Source: an uncultured Desulfobulbus sp. (GTDB lineage: Bacteria; Desulfobacterota; Desulfobulbia; Desulfobulbales; Desulfobulbaceae). From it: a stretch of 64,000 nt of DNA. The stretch spans positions 4,436,710-4,500,709 of the forward strand of contig NZ_OY760916.1 of NCBI RefSeq assembly GCF_963664075.1. The letters run 5' to 3'. Within the stretch, counting starts at the first letter, position 1. Each line of letters starts with the position of its first letter. The translations under genes and the position numbers were made by a program. The notes beneath the pieces are model-generated. The model ran no database searches, was not told the origin of the DNA, and saw nothing but the letters and a program-made list of their open reading frames with translations. This document shows, in pieces, positions 37,423-46,732 of the stretch.

Positions 37423-38925
37423 ATGGCAGGTCAGAAAACTCACAATGTGTCCGCTGCGGGCACAGGCGAAAACTATTTTGAACATCGGGAGCTGAAGAAA
37501 GGTGCCGCGGGCTGGATTCTTCTCTCTTTCCTCGGTGTGGCCTACGTTATCTCCGGCGATTTTGCCGGCTGGAACTTTGGTATCGAAAAAGCAGGATGGG
37601 GTGGGCTCCTGGTCGCCACCGTTCTGATGGCGGTGATGTATACCTCCATGGTGCTCTCCGAGGCCGAACTTTCTACAATTATCCCTTCAGCAGGTGGCGG
37701 TTACGGCTTTGCCCGTCGCGCCTTTGGCCCCCTTGGCGGCTATATGACCGGTGTCGGTATCCTCTTTGAGTACTGTATCGCCCCGGCGGCGATTGTGTGT
37801 TTTATCGCCGGCTACTGTACCTCTCTCTTTGGACCTGATGGTTCACTCATGGTCTATGTGCCCGCTGGTATGCAGGATGTGGTCACCATGACCTTGGGTG
37901 GTACCTGGATCACCAAGTTACTCTTCTATGTACTCTTTGTTGGTGTTCATCTCTTTGGTGTCGGTGAGGCATTGACCCTGTGCATGATCATTACCGTTAT
38001 TGCGGTAGCCGCGCTGGTGGCCTTTATCCTTTCCATGGTTCCCCATTTTGAGCCTGCAAATCTCTTTGACATTGCTCCCAAAGAAAATGTCGCTGGGGCC
38101 AGCACCTTTCTTCCCTATGGGTGGATGGGCGTCTGGGCAGCACTGCCCTTTGGTATGTGGTTTTTCTTGGGCGTAGAGGGTATCCCCCTTGCGGCTGAGG
38201 AGTGTGAGGATCCCACCAAAGATATGCCCAAGGCGATTATCACCGCCATGGTGACCCTGCTGATTTTTGCAGGCCTTATTCTGGTCTTTGGTCCGGCGGG
38301 TTCTTCTGCCAACCTGATTAAAGACGCTGCGGATCCGCTCATTGGTGCGATTCAGTCACCCAATGCCTATGGTGGTCCCACCTTTGTTTCCCGTCTGATC
38401 AACGTGGTCGGCCTGGCCGGTCTGGTCGCCAGCTTCTTTTCTCTTATCTACGGTGCATCCCGGCAGTTCTTTGCCCTGTCCCGTGCGGGCTATCTGCCTA
38501 CCTTTCTTTCCTTGACCGGCCACCGAAAGACCCCCTATGTGGCCCTGGTGGCCATTGGTCTTCTCGGATTCCTGCTTTCCCTGGTGGTCGATGGCGACAG
38601 TCTTCTGGTCATTGCGGTCTTTGGCGCTTCTATTTCCTATATCCTCATGACCGCTTCTCATTTTATGCTGCGAATTAAAGAGCCGAATTTGAAGCGTCCC
38701 TATAGAACCCCTGGTGGCAAGTTCACCTCGGGAATCAGTGTAATTCTTGGTTGCTTTGCCTTCGTGGCCTGCTTTTTGGCCAATGCAAAAATGACCTGTA
38801 TCGCAGCACTGATTTATGCAATCTTTCTGCTCTACTTCCTGCTGTATAGCCGCAGGCATCTGATTGCCAATGCGCCGGAGGAGGAGTTCGCTGCTATCTC
38901 CAAAGCGGAAGAAGGACTGAACTGA
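37423..38925 (+). CDS. eat: Ethanolamine permease (APC family)
   Basis: 500 residues with about twelve membrane helices. The start region (HRELKKGAAGWILLSFLGVAYVISGDFAGWNFGIEKAGWGG) and IIPSAGGGYGFARRAFGPLGG are typical of the Eat-type ethanolamine permeases rather than EutH. It brings ethanolamine into the cell for EutBC. It is first in the eut locus, behind an ANTAR-controlled leader. GAAGG precedes the ATG. Confidence 0.93.
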   Translation: MAGQKTHNVSAAGTGENYFEHRELKKGAAGWILLSFLGVAYVISGDFAGWNFGIEKAGWGGLLVATVLMAVMYTSMVLSEAELSTIIPSAGGGYGFARRAFGPLGGYMTGVGILFEYCIAPAAIVCFIAGYCTSLFGPDGSLMVYVPAGMQDVVTMTLGGTWITKLLFYVLFVGVHLFGVGEALTLCMIITVIAVAALVAFILSMVPHFEPANLFDIAPKENVAGASTFLPYGWMGVWAALPFGMWFFLGVEGIPLAAEECEDPTKDMPKAIITAMVTLLIFAGLILVFGPAGSSANLIKDAADPLIGAIQSPNAYGGPTFVSRLINVVGLAGLVASFFSLIYGASRQFFALSRAGYLPTFLSLTGHRKTPYVALVAIGLLGFLLSLVVDGDSLLVIAVFGASISYILMTASHFMLRIKEPNLKRPYRTPGGKFTSGISVILGCFAFVACFLANAKMTCIAALIYAIFLLYFLLYSRRHLIANAPEEEFAAISKAEEGLN

Positions 38926-38945
38926 TTACGTTCTCTCTCTGGAAC

Positions 38946-38980
38946 CAAGCCGGGTTTGTCCAAGGGACGAACCCGGCTTG
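38946..38980 (+). terminator. Strong hairpin between eat and eutS without T-run
   Basis: CAAGCCGGGTT pairs perfectly with AACCCGGCTTG, with a further short stem inside. No T tract follows, so it may be an RNA-processing or stabilising hairpin that sets different levels of eat and eutS, rather than a true terminator. Confidence 0.5.
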
Positions 38981-39060
38981 ACCTGGAATGCAAGACTGAC
39001 TATAAATCTCCAAGTATTCGCAGATTCAAGCGGATATACCGAGGGAAACCAGAAAACACA

Positions 39061-39402
39061 ATGGACGAAAAACAACGCTTCATCCAGGAATATGTACCAG
39101 GAACGCAGTTAACCCTGGCGCACGTCATTGCCCGGCCCAGCACCTTGGTCTGCGAGCAGATCGGGATCGAGGGTGAGTGTGATGCCATTGGTATTTTGAC
39201 GATCACTCCCGGAGAGGCTGTTATCATCGCTGCTGATGTAGCGACCAAGGCGGCAAGTGTTGGTCTGGCCTTTGTTGATCGCTTTGGTGGTTCCCTGGTG
39301 ATGACTGGCGATGTTTCCAGTGTGGAGGCATCTGTGGAAGAGGTGTCGCATTATTTTGCCACCAACCTCCATTTTACCGTTGTGCCAACGACCAGATCCT
39401 GA
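39061..39402 (+). CDS. eutS: BMC shell protein EutS
   Basis: 113 residues from ATG 39061; an upstream in-frame start at 38956 would add 35 non-homologous residues. The start DEKQRFIQEYVPGTQLTLAHVIA matches EutS/PduU, circularly permuted BMC-fold hexamers with an N-terminal beta-barrel. ITPGEAVIIAADVATKAASV and FVDRFGGSLVMTGD are conserved. It forms hexagonal shell tiles of the ethanolamine microcompartment, often at bends. Confidence 0.94.
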   Translation: MDEKQRFIQEYVPGTQLTLAHVIARPSTLVCEQIGIEGECDAIGILTITPGEAVIIAADVATKAASVGLAFVDRFGGSLVMTGDVSSVEASVEEVSHYFATNLHFTVVPTTRS

Positions 39403-39429
39403 GCGTTGGGGAGAGTGAGGGAAGGAAGT

Positions 39430-40002
39430 ATGGGATACAGGATTGTCATAGCCGATGATGAACCCATTACACGTATGGATATCCGTGAAATCCTGCTCCA
39501 TGCCGGGTACGAGGTGGTCGGAGAAGCCTCCGATGGCTTTGATGCCATTGAACTCTGTAAAAAACTCAATCCAGATGTTGTTTTGCTGGATATAAAAATG
39601 CCCCTGCTCGATGGCTTGAAGGCGGCACACATTATCCATGAAGAACAGCATGCCAAGGCAATCCTTCTGATCACGGCCTATTCCAGTATGGAATTTATAG
39701 ATCAGGCCAAAAATGCCGGCGTGGTGGGCTATGTGGTCAAGCCTATCAAAGAAGAGGCCCTTATCCCCATGATAGAGGTCGGTATCGCCCGAGGGGAAGA
39801 GCTGGTACAAAAACAAAAAGAAATCGTACAGACCAAAAAACGTCTTGAAGCCCGGGCCCTGATCGAGAAGGCCAAGGGCGTGCTCATGAAAGAGCATAAC
39901 ATCGGTGAAGAGGAAGCCTTTCAGATGATCCGTAAATTGGGCATGGATAAACGACGTCCCATGCAGGATATTGCCGAGATCATTCTCCTGAACCATGGGT
40001 AA
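39430..40002 (+). CDS. eutV: ANTAR response regulator EutV
   Basis: 190 residues from ATG 39430 (GAAGGAAG upstream). The receiver domain has DDE at 9-11 and the phosphorylation Asp54 in LLDIKMP. A coiled linker leads to an ANTAR domain (about 137-187; ALIEKAKGVLMKEHNIGEEEAF, then KRRPMQDIAEIIL). Known EutV, once phosphorylated, dimerises and binds paired RNA hairpins to block termination. Two matching leaders flank this gene, before eat and before eutA. eutW follows after 2 bp. Confidence 0.94.
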   Translation: MGYRIVIADDEPITRMDIREILLHAGYEVVGEASDGFDAIELCKKLNPDVVLLDIKMPLLDGLKAAHIIHEEQHAKAILLITAYSSMEFIDQAKNAGVVGYVVKPIKEEALIPMIEVGIARGEELVQKQKEIVQTKKRLEARALIEKAKGVLMKEHNIGEEEAFQMIRKLGMDKRRPMQDIAEIILLNHG

Positions 40003-40004
40003 TC

Positions 40005-41465
40005 ATGACCGAGGCCGATAAAAAGAAAATAGAGCAGTTGTGCCGGGAGCATACGGCGCTGAGTGCGGAAGATGTGGCCAGTATTCATGAGGTCGCGGTA
40101 ACGCTCCATACCGTTGCCGATCTGATGAATGCTGATGTCTTTATCGATTGCAAGACGCATGATAAGGATGTTGCCATCGTCGTGGCTCAGGCCAGGCCCT
40201 CGAGTGGAAAAACCCTCTATCAGCATTCGGTTGTCGGGGAATTTGCCCAGAGAATTAATGAGCCCGCGGCCCTGCGGACCTTGGATGTAGGGATGCCCAC
40301 CCAGGATATGCTGGCGAAAACGCAAGAAAATAGAGATGTCCGCCAGAATGTTTCCCCCATTAAAAACGGGCAGGGGGAGGTGGTTGCCTGTTTGATCGCG
40401 GAGACCGACGTCACCAAGGCGGTGCAGACCAAGCAGCACATATCGGTTCTCTCCAAAACAACCGAGCAGTTGGCGGAGACCTTGATGTCCATGCTCTCCC
40501 GGGAGCAGGGCATCCCTTATCATGTAACAGATGGAATTATCCTTTTTAATCAGGACGGGCTTTGTGTGTTCACCAACCCGGTAGCCCAGGCGATCTACAA
40601 AAAGCTGGGGTACATGAACCTGCTGGAAGGGCTTCATTTTTCGGACCTAGCTCTGGAAAATATCTTTTTTGAAGATATTGTTGAGCAAAAGCAAGTTGTT
40701 TCTCCCGGAATTAAGGTCGCCGGTTTGGTACTCAATGTTAAGTATACCCCCATGTATAGTTCGGCAACTTCTTTACCCACGGGGGTCGTTATGTTGATGA
40801 CAGATGAAACTGCAGTGATGGAAAAAGAAAAAGAGCTGATTTTGAAATCAGTCGCCCTGCAGGAAATTCATCATCGGGTTAAAAATAATCTGCAAACAAT
40901 CGCCAGTTTGCTGCGTCTGCAGTCCCGCCGTATCAACGATGCTATGGCCAAGCAGGCGTTTAATAAAAGTATCAGCCGCGTGCTCAGCATTGCGGCGACC
41001 CATGAAATCCTGGCGCAAAACGGGATGGATGATGTCGACCTGCTGGAGATGATTAAACGAATTTTAACCAGTGTGACCCAGCACAGTCTTTCCGCCAACC
41101 GGGATATCCGGATTCGGGTGCTTGGCGACGTGATCAAGACCAATTCGGATATTGCCACGTCCATTGGCCTGGTGGTGAATGAGATTATCCAGAACAGTCT
41201 GAAGTACGCCTTTGAAGGTCGTGAGAAAGGGCTGATTACCGTGGAAATCAGAAAGGGCAAAACCTGTTCCAATATCAGCATCACTGATGATGGGATCGGC
41301 TATAACGAGAAAACCATCAACAATGGTAATTCTCTGGGCTCGACCATTGTCCAGCAACTGGTGACCGACAAACTTGGTGGTACTCTCCATGTTGATTCCG
41401 GCCCCAAGGGTACCAGCGTGTTTTTTGATTTCATCACCAATAAAATATATGCGAATTCTCAGTGA
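40005..41465 (+). CDS. eutW: Sensor histidine kinase EutW (HisKA_2 type)
   Basis: 486 residues with no membrane segments, so it is cytosolic. An N-terminal GAF/PocR-like sensor region (about 20-140) and a PAS region (about 170-270) precede the HisKA_2 motif EIHHRVKNNLQTIASLLRLQ (His289/290) and a HATPase domain with NEIIQNSLKYAF and DDGIGYN. It is expected to sense ethanolamine and phosphorylate EutV. HisKA_2 kinases are the usual partners of ANTAR regulators. Confidence 0.92.
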   Translation: MTEADKKKIEQLCREHTALSAEDVASIHEVAVTLHTVADLMNADVFIDCKTHDKDVAIVVAQARPSSGKTLYQHSVVGEFAQRINEPAALRTLDVGMPTQDMLAKTQENRDVRQNVSPIKNGQGEVVACLIAETDVTKAVQTKQHISVLSKTTEQLAETLMSMLSREQGIPYHVTDGIILFNQDGLCVFTNPVAQAIYKKLGYMNLLEGLHFSDLALENIFFEDIVEQKQVVSPGIKVAGLVLNVKYTPMYSSATSLPTGVVMLMTDETAVMEKEKELILKSVALQEIHHRVKNNLQTIASLLRLQSRRINDAMAKQAFNKSISRVLSIAATHEILAQNGMDDVDLLEMIKRILTSVTQHSLSANRDIRIRVLGDVIKTNSDIATSIGLVVNEIIQNSLKYAFEGREKGLITVEIRKGKTCSNISITDDGIGYNEKTINNGNSLGSTIVQQLVTDKLGGTLHVDSGPKGTSVFFDFITNKIYANSQ

Positions 41466-41573
41466 TTTCAGTCTTGTAAGATTCTTGTGAGCGTAAGCAG
41501 GGCGCCGATGCCTCAGATTCGGTGTCCCGTGATCGCTGAGGTCGAGTGATTTCGACTGAGCAGTAAAAGCCAT

Positions 41574-41620
41574 GCTCTGTACAACGGCGTAGAGAGCAAA
41601 ACCAGCAGGCAACGAAGCCT
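41574..41620 (+). promoter_or_regulatory. ANTAR dual-hairpin antiterminator, leader of eutA operon
   Basis: Hairpin 1 (41574-41597) is a 9-bp stem with one mismatch (GCTCTGTAC/GTAGAGAGC) and loop AACGGC. Hairpin 2 (41607-41620) is AGGC/GCCT with loop AACGAA. Both loops have A1 and G4. The GCCT arm is the beginning of the terminator stem that follows, giving the same exclusive-fold design as in the eat leader. Confidence 0.85.
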
Positions 41621-41667
41621 TAATTTGAAAGGGAGAACTCTACCCTTTTGAATTAAGGCTTTTTTTT
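41617..41667 (+). terminator. Conditional terminator in the eutA leader
   Basis: GCCTTAATT (41617-41625) pairs exactly with AATTAAGGC (41651-41659), with an inner AAAGGG/CCCTTT stem, and eight T residues follow. It lies 50 bp before the eutA ATG and overlaps the second ANTAR hairpin. Confidence 0.9.
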
Positions 41668-41717
41668 GCCCGTTGCAGCGGGCAGCACAGCCGCCCTCCT
41701 GAAGAGTGAGAAAAAAG

Positions 41718-43157
41718 ATGGAAGAAACCATTGTCAGTGTCGGTATCGATATCGGTACCTCAACCACACAGTTGGTCTTCAGCCGATTGACTTTAAAAAA
41801 TATGGCCTCCCTGGTCTCTGTTCCCCAGATCAAGATCATGGCCAAAGAGGTGTTCTTTACCAGTGCGGTCCATCAGACGCCTCTGGTGAGTGCCACCGAG
41901 ATCGACGGCCCTCAAGTACGGGCCATCGTTGAGGCAGAGTACCAAAAGGCGGGCATCTCGCCCGGGCAGGTGGATACAGGTGCAGTGATCATCACCGGGG
42001 AAACCGCCAGAAAATCCAATGCAAGTGAAGTGTTACAAACGCTCTCCGGTCTGGCCGGCGAGTTTGTGGTGGCCACTGCGGGGCCGGCGCTTGAATCGAT
42101 CATTGCGGGCAAAGGCGCCCACGCCGATGCGCTGTCCAAGGAGCGGGGAGCAGTTGTTGCCAATCTGGATATTGGGGGCGGCACTACCAATATCGCGGTG
42201 TTTAAAAACGGTGAGTTGATTGATACCTGCTGCATGGATATTGGTGGCCGGCTGGTCAAATTCAGCGAGGATGGGGTGGTGAGTTACTCCTCCCCTAAAG
42301 CGAGGCAGCTGGCACAATCTTTAGGGATTTCTCTGACGCAGAAACTGCCGTTATCAAAAGAGGAGATGCAGCGGCTTGCCGAGGCGATGGCCTCCACACT
42401 TGCCCAAACACTTGGCTGTGAAGAACCAACCGAGCTGACCCGAGTGATGGCGACCGATAAGCTGCTCAATCTGGACTATGCCATTGATTACCTCAGTTTT
42501 AGTGGGGGCGTCGCCGAGTGCATGGCCCAGGAGGCCACCACTGCCTACACCGATCCCCTCCTTTATGGAGATTTGGGCGTGTATCTTGGCCGGGCTCTTG
42601 CCAAATCGTCCATCGGTCGGTGTTTTCAGGTCGTGCAGGCGGAGCAGACCATTCGGGCAACGGTGGTGGGCGCGGGCTCACATACCACCAGTATCTCTGG
42701 GTCTACTATCAGTTACGCCCGTCAGGCCCTGCCCATGCAGAACATGCCGGTGCTGAAACTCACCGCAGAGGATGAAAGGCTCCCTTACAGGGAGTGGGAG
42801 CAGACCATTGGCAGCAAGCTCCATTGGTTTGCCCTGGAAGAAGAACAGCAGGTTCCGGCACTTGCCTTTCGCGGGCCAAAGGCACCCGGCTTTGATGACA
42901 TTCAGGAGCTGGCTGGGGCCATTATCAGGGGCATGAGCCCGAGGCTTGAACCGCAAGATCCCCTGGTTGTGGTCGTGGAAAATGATCTGGCCAAGGCCTT
43001 GGGGCAAGCGTTAGAGGCGGTGACCGGCCCCGGTCGCCAGATTGTCTGTATTGACGCGATCGCTGTCAATCAGGGGGACTATATCGATATCGGTACCCCG
43101 GTCGCCCATGGAAATGTTGTACCGGTCATCGTGAAGACGTTGGCCTTGGGATACTAG
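41718..43157 (+). CDS. eutA: Ethanolamine ammonia-lyase reactivating factor EutA
   Basis: 479 residues from ATG 41718; GTG 41706 is an alternative. The actin/Hsp70-like ATPase motifs SVGIDIGTSTTQLVFSRL and NLDIGGGTTNIAVF are present, with GDYIDIGTPVAHGNVVPV near the end. EutA releases damaged cobalamin from EutBC in an ATP-dependent way. It is first in the operon that runs to eutP. Confidence 0.94.
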   Translation: MEETIVSVGIDIGTSTTQLVFSRLTLKNMASLVSVPQIKIMAKEVFFTSAVHQTPLVSATEIDGPQVRAIVEAEYQKAGISPGQVDTGAVIITGETARKSNASEVLQTLSGLAGEFVVATAGPALESIIAGKGAHADALSKERGAVVANLDIGGGTTNIAVFKNGELIDTCCMDIGGRLVKFSEDGVVSYSSPKARQLAQSLGISLTQKLPLSKEEMQRLAEAMASTLAQTLGCEEPTELTRVMATDKLLNLDYAIDYLSFSGGVAECMAQEATTAYTDPLLYGDLGVYLGRALAKSSIGRCFQVVQAEQTIRATVVGAGSHTTSISGSTISYARQALPMQNMPVLKLTAEDERLPYREWEQTIGSKLHWFALEEEQQVPALAFRGPKAPGFDDIQELAGAIIRGMSPRLEPQDPLVVVVENDLAKALGQALEAVTGPGRQIVCIDAIAVNQGDYIDIGTPVAHGNVVPVIVKTLALGY

Positions 43158-43188
43158 AATTGCAACTTGGAAGGTTAAGGAAACAACA

Positions 43189-44553
43189 ATGAGACTGAAA
43201 ACAAAACTGTTTGGTACCCTCTATTCCTTCAAGGACGTGAACGACGTTCTGGCCAAGGCCAATGAGGAGAAATCCGGGGATCAGCTTGCGGGACTGGCAG
43301 CATCCTCGTTGACCGAAATGATTGCGGCCAAGGAGGTTTTAAGCAACCTGACCCTTGCTGACCTGCGCAATCATCCGGCAGTTCCCTATGAACAAGATGA
43401 GGTCACTCGCATCATTCAGGATCAGGTGAATGAAACAATTTATGCGGGCATCCAAAACTGGACCCTGGCCGAGTTTCGTGAGTGGCTGCTCTCGGATCAG
43501 GCCGACAGTCGCTCCATCGCCCGGGTTTCCCGGGGGCTGACCTCAGAGATGATTGCAGGTGTGGCCAAGCTCATGTCCAACCTGGACCTGGTCTACGCTG
43601 CCAACAAGATCGAGGTTCTGGCCCACTGCAACACCACCATCGGCCATAAGGGCACCCTGGGTTTTCGCCTCCAGCCCAACCATACCACCGATGATCCCGA
43701 CGGCATCCGCATCTCCACCTTTGAGGGGTTGAGTTACGGCGTGGGCGATGCGGTGATCGGCCTCAATCCGGTCAATGACAGCGTTGATTCGGTGGCTACG
43801 GTCCTGCGTATGTTTCAGGAGATCAAGGAAACCTATGAGATTCCGACCCAGATCTGCGTGCTCGCCCATGTCACCACCCAGATGGATGCGGTGCGCCAGG
43901 GAGCGCCTGCGGATCTGATTTTTCAAAGTATCGCTGGCTCCGAAAAAGGCAACAAGGCCTTTGGTCTGGATGGAGCTCTCATGGCAGAAGCCCGCGATCT
44001 GGTCCTGCGGGAAGGTACCTCCACCGGCCCCAATGTACTCTACTTTGAGACCGGCCAGGGCTCCGAGCTCTCCTCCGATGCCCATCACGGAGTCGATCAG
44101 GTCACCATGGAGGCCCGGTGTTACGGCTTTGCCAAGAAGTTCAATCCCTTTCTGGTCAACACCGTGGTCGGTTTCATCGGGCCCGAATACCTCTATGACG
44201 CCAAGCAGGTTACCCGGGCTGGCCTGGAAGATCATTTCATGGGCAAGCTCACCGGTCTGCCCATGGGCGTGGACGCCTGCTACACCAACCATATGAAGAC
44301 CGACCAGAATGACATCGAAAATCTGGCCATGTTGCTTTCCACCGCAGGCTGCACCTATTTCATGGGCATCCCCCAGGGCGATGACATCATGCTCAACTAT
44401 CAGTGTACCGGTTTCCACGATGCGGCCAGCCTCAGACAACTGTTGGGCCTACGTCCGGTCAGGGAGTTTGAACAGTGGCTTGAGAAAATGGGCTTTCTTG
44501 AAAACGGCCGTCTGGGTCAGCTGGCTGGAGATGGGTCTGCCTTTATCCGTTAA
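43189..44553 (+). CDS. eutB: Ethanolamine ammonia-lyase large subunit
   Basis: 454 residues, full length. It begins RLKTKLFGTLYSFKDVNDVLAKANEEKSGD as in known EutB, with the TIM-barrel segments HCNTTIGHKGTLGFRLQPNH, VLAHVTTQMDAV and YFETGQGSELSSDAHHGVDQ. With EutC and adenosylcobalamin it splits ethanolamine into acetaldehyde and ammonia inside the microcompartment. Confidence 0.98.
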   Translation: MRLKTKLFGTLYSFKDVNDVLAKANEEKSGDQLAGLAASSLTEMIAAKEVLSNLTLADLRNHPAVPYEQDEVTRIIQDQVNETIYAGIQNWTLAEFREWLLSDQADSRSIARVSRGLTSEMIAGVAKLMSNLDLVYAANKIEVLAHCNTTIGHKGTLGFRLQPNHTTDDPDGIRISTFEGLSYGVGDAVIGLNPVNDSVDSVATVLRMFQEIKETYEIPTQICVLAHVTTQMDAVRQGAPADLIFQSIAGSEKGNKAFGLDGALMAEARDLVLREGTSTGPNVLYFETGQGSELSSDAHHGVDQVTMEARCYGFAKKFNPFLVNTVVGFIGPEYLYDAKQVTRAGLEDHFMGKLTGLPMGVDACYTNHMKTDQNDIENLAMLLSTAGCTYFMGIPQGDDIMLNYQCTGFHDAASLRQLLGLRPVREFEQWLEKMGFLENGRLGQLAGDGSAFIR

Positions 44554-44601
44554 TTTTCACGGATTCAGGTATCAATTTCTTTCCCGATACGGAGTGAAAC
44601 A

Positions 44602-45519
44602 GTGATTTCCGAACAACAGATAAAATCCATAATTGATGAGGTCATCAAGACCCTGGGGCCGGAGGCAGGCCATACTCCCTCTGCTGGCAACACAGCGCCA
44701 GGAGCAACCAGCACCGCAGCAGCTGCACCGCAGAACATCCATAATGCAGAAGATGACAGTCTGCTTGAGGATCTGGCCGCTGTCGACCTGCGCAAAGAGC
44801 TGCTGGTTCCTGGGGCCACTAACCCGGAGATGTACCTCCGCCTGAAACAGACCACCCCCGCCAGACTCGGTATCTGGCACTGTGGCCCCCGGCCGCTGAC
44901 CCGCTCGCTTTTGCGCTTTCGTGCCGATCACGCGGTGGCCCAGGATGCGGTTTTCACCGATGTCTCCGATGATTTTCTCGCCTCCATCGGTGTGGAAACC
45001 ATCCAAAGCTGCTGTCGGGATAAGGATGAATTCCTCACCCGCCCGGATTTAGGCAGAAAACTGCCGGAAGACCAGGGCAAAAAGCTGCAGAAGATCTGCC
45101 CTAAAAATGCAACGGTCCAGATCTATATTGCCGATGGCCTCAGTTCCACCGCCGTGGAAACCAACGCCATGGATACCTACCGCGCACTTGTCCAGGGACT
45201 CAAAGGGATGGGGATTGAACCTAATCCACTTTTTTTCCTCCGTTATGGCCGGGTCCCTTCCATGGATGTGATCTCCGAGCTGATTACGCCCAAGGTCACG
45301 GTTCTCCTGATCGGAGAGCGGCCCGGACTTGCCACCGGTGAGTCCATGTCCTGCTACATGGCCTATGAGTCCAGCACCGCCCAGCCCGAGTCCAACCGCA
45401 CGGTGATCTCCAATATTCACAAGGGCGGTACGCCTGCAGTGGAAGCCGGGGCACATATCGCCGGGGTGGTCAAAAAGATGCTTGAACAAAAGGCTTCCGG
45501 CCTGAACCTGAAACTCTAG
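44602..45519 (+). CDS. eutC: Ethanolamine ammonia-lyase small subunit
   Basis: 305 residues from GTG 44602 (CGGAGTG upstream). The N-terminal amphipathic helix (EQQIKSIIDEVIKTLG) plus a low-complexity linker fits the known shell-targeting segment of EutC. The catalytic part begins LRLKQTTPARLGIWHCGPRPLT and carries VQIYIADGLSSTAVE and IGERPGLATGESMSCYMAYE. It completes the B12 site with EutB. Confidence 0.97.
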   Translation: MISEQQIKSIIDEVIKTLGPEAGHTPSAGNTAPGATSTAAAAPQNIHNAEDDSLLEDLAAVDLRKELLVPGATNPEMYLRLKQTTPARLGIWHCGPRPLTRSLLRFRADHAVAQDAVFTDVSDDFLASIGVETIQSCCRDKDEFLTRPDLGRKLPEDQGKKLQKICPKNATVQIYIADGLSSTAVETNAMDTYRALVQGLKGMGIEPNPLFFLRYGRVPSMDVISELITPKVTVLLIGERPGLATGESMSCYMAYESSTAQPESNRTVISNIHKGGTPAVEAGAHIAGVVKKMLEQKASGLNLKL

Positions 45520-45528
45520 GAGTCCGCT

Positions 45529-46182
45529 ATGAAAGGAGACGCGCTGCGCGCCAATGTACTGAGTATCCGTATTCTTCCCAACGCGGATAGGGCGCTGATT
45601 AAAGAACTCGGACTGCCCCAGGGGCATCGCTCTGTTGGCATCCTCACCACCGACTGTGATGACGTGGGCTATAGCGCCCTTGACGAGGCCACCAAAAAAG
45701 CTGCGGTCAACGTGGCCTATGCCAAGTCGTTTTACGGTGGAGCGGCCAACGCTTCAACGAAGCTGGCGGGTGAGTTCATCGGGATCATTTCCGGAACTGA
45801 TCCGGCCGAGGTGCGGGCAGGGATCGACGCGGCTGTCCACTATGTGGAGAACGAGGCCTGCTTTTACTCGGCCAACGAGGACGATTCCATCGCCTACTTT
45901 GCCCATTGCATTTCTCGGACCGGAACCTATCTCTCCGAGGCCAATGGTATCGCCGAAGGTGAATCCCTGGCCTACCTGGTGGCCCCGCCCCTGGAGGCTG
46001 TCTTTGCCCTGGACGCGGCGCTGAAGGCAGCTGACGTGCGCATGGTGACCTTCTACGGTCCGCCCACTGAGACCAACTTCGGCGGTGGCCTGCTGACCGG
46101 GAGCCAGTCTGCCTGTAAGGCGGCCTGCGATGCCTTTGCCGAGGCGGTCCTTGCCGTTGCCGAGCGGCCACATGGCCTCTGA
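45529..46182 (+). CDS. eutL: BMC-T shell protein EutL
   Basis: 217 residues with two BMC folds. LSIRILPNADRALIKELGLPQGHRSVGILTTDCDDVGY and FYGGAANASTKLAGEFIGIISGTDPAEV are close to EutL. It makes pseudo-hexameric trimers with a central pore that is thought to open and close for large molecules. ATG follows AGGAGTCC. The next gene overlaps its end. Confidence 0.95.
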   Translation: MKGDALRANVLSIRILPNADRALIKELGLPQGHRSVGILTTDCDDVGYSALDEATKKAAVNVAYAKSFYGGAANASTKLAGEFIGIISGTDPAEVRAGIDAAVHYVENEACFYSANEDDSIAYFAHCISRTGTYLSEANGIAEGESLAYLVAPPLEAVFALDAALKAADVRMVTFYGPPTETNFGGGLLTGSQSACKAACDAFAEAVLAVAERPHGL

Positions 46183-46711
46183 GCATACAATGAATCCCTT
46201 GGAGAATGCAGCCCTGGGCCTGGTAGAGACCATCGGCCTGACTCCCGCCATTGAGGCGGCTGATACTGCCCTGAAAACTGCCGATGTCCGGCTGCTTGGT
46301 CTGGAGTGTATCGGCAGTGGGCTGGTCAGCATCCAGCTGGTTGGAGATGTTTCTTCTGTCCAGGTGGCGGTTGCAGCAGCTCGAGGAGCGGCGGCCCGGT
46401 TGGGCGAGGTGCATTCCCATACGGTTATTGCCCGGACCGGTGAAGGGCTGGGCCGCATTGTTGTTCCGGTTGAACTGGCCACACCAGCACCTGTGGCAAC
46501 AGCTGAAGGGGAGCCGCAGGAAAAGGTCCCCGATGCAATGCCTGGTCCCCAAATCGGTGAGGAGTCTCTTGATCTTCAGACGATGAGTGTTACCCGGTTG
46601 CGTCGACTGGCCAGATCGTTTGAGGGCTTTCCCCTGTCTCGGCAAAAGATCAAATTTGCCCGTAAAGAAGAATTGATAGAGCTTTTGCGACCCTTTGTCC
46701 AAGAACTCTAA
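46172..46711 (+). CDS. eutK: EutK-like BMC shell protein with C-terminal SAP/Rho-N-like tail
   Basis: 179 residues from ATG 46172, overlapping eutL by 11 bp; ATG 46190 in frame gives a start nearer to other BMC proteins. A single BMC domain (ALGLVETIGLTPAIEAADTALKTADVRLLG) covers about residues 12-95. After an Ala/Pro linker the last 40 residues (LQTMSVTRLRRLARS, then FARKEELIELLRPF) look like a SAP or Rho N-terminal helix-extended-loop-helix. Known EutK also joins a BMC domain to a nucleic-acid-binding type tail, but of winged-helix form. The role of such tails is unknown. Confidence 0.8.
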   Translation: MASEHTMNPLENAALGLVETIGLTPAIEAADTALKTADVRLLGLECIGSGLVSIQLVGDVSSVQVAVAAARGAAARLGEVHSHTVIARTGEGLGRIVVPVELATPAPVATAEGEPQEKVPDAMPGPQIGEESLDLQTMSVTRLRRLARSFEGFPLSRQKIKFARKEELIELLRPFVQEL

Positions 46712-46732
46712 AGCAACGAAAAAGAGGAACGA

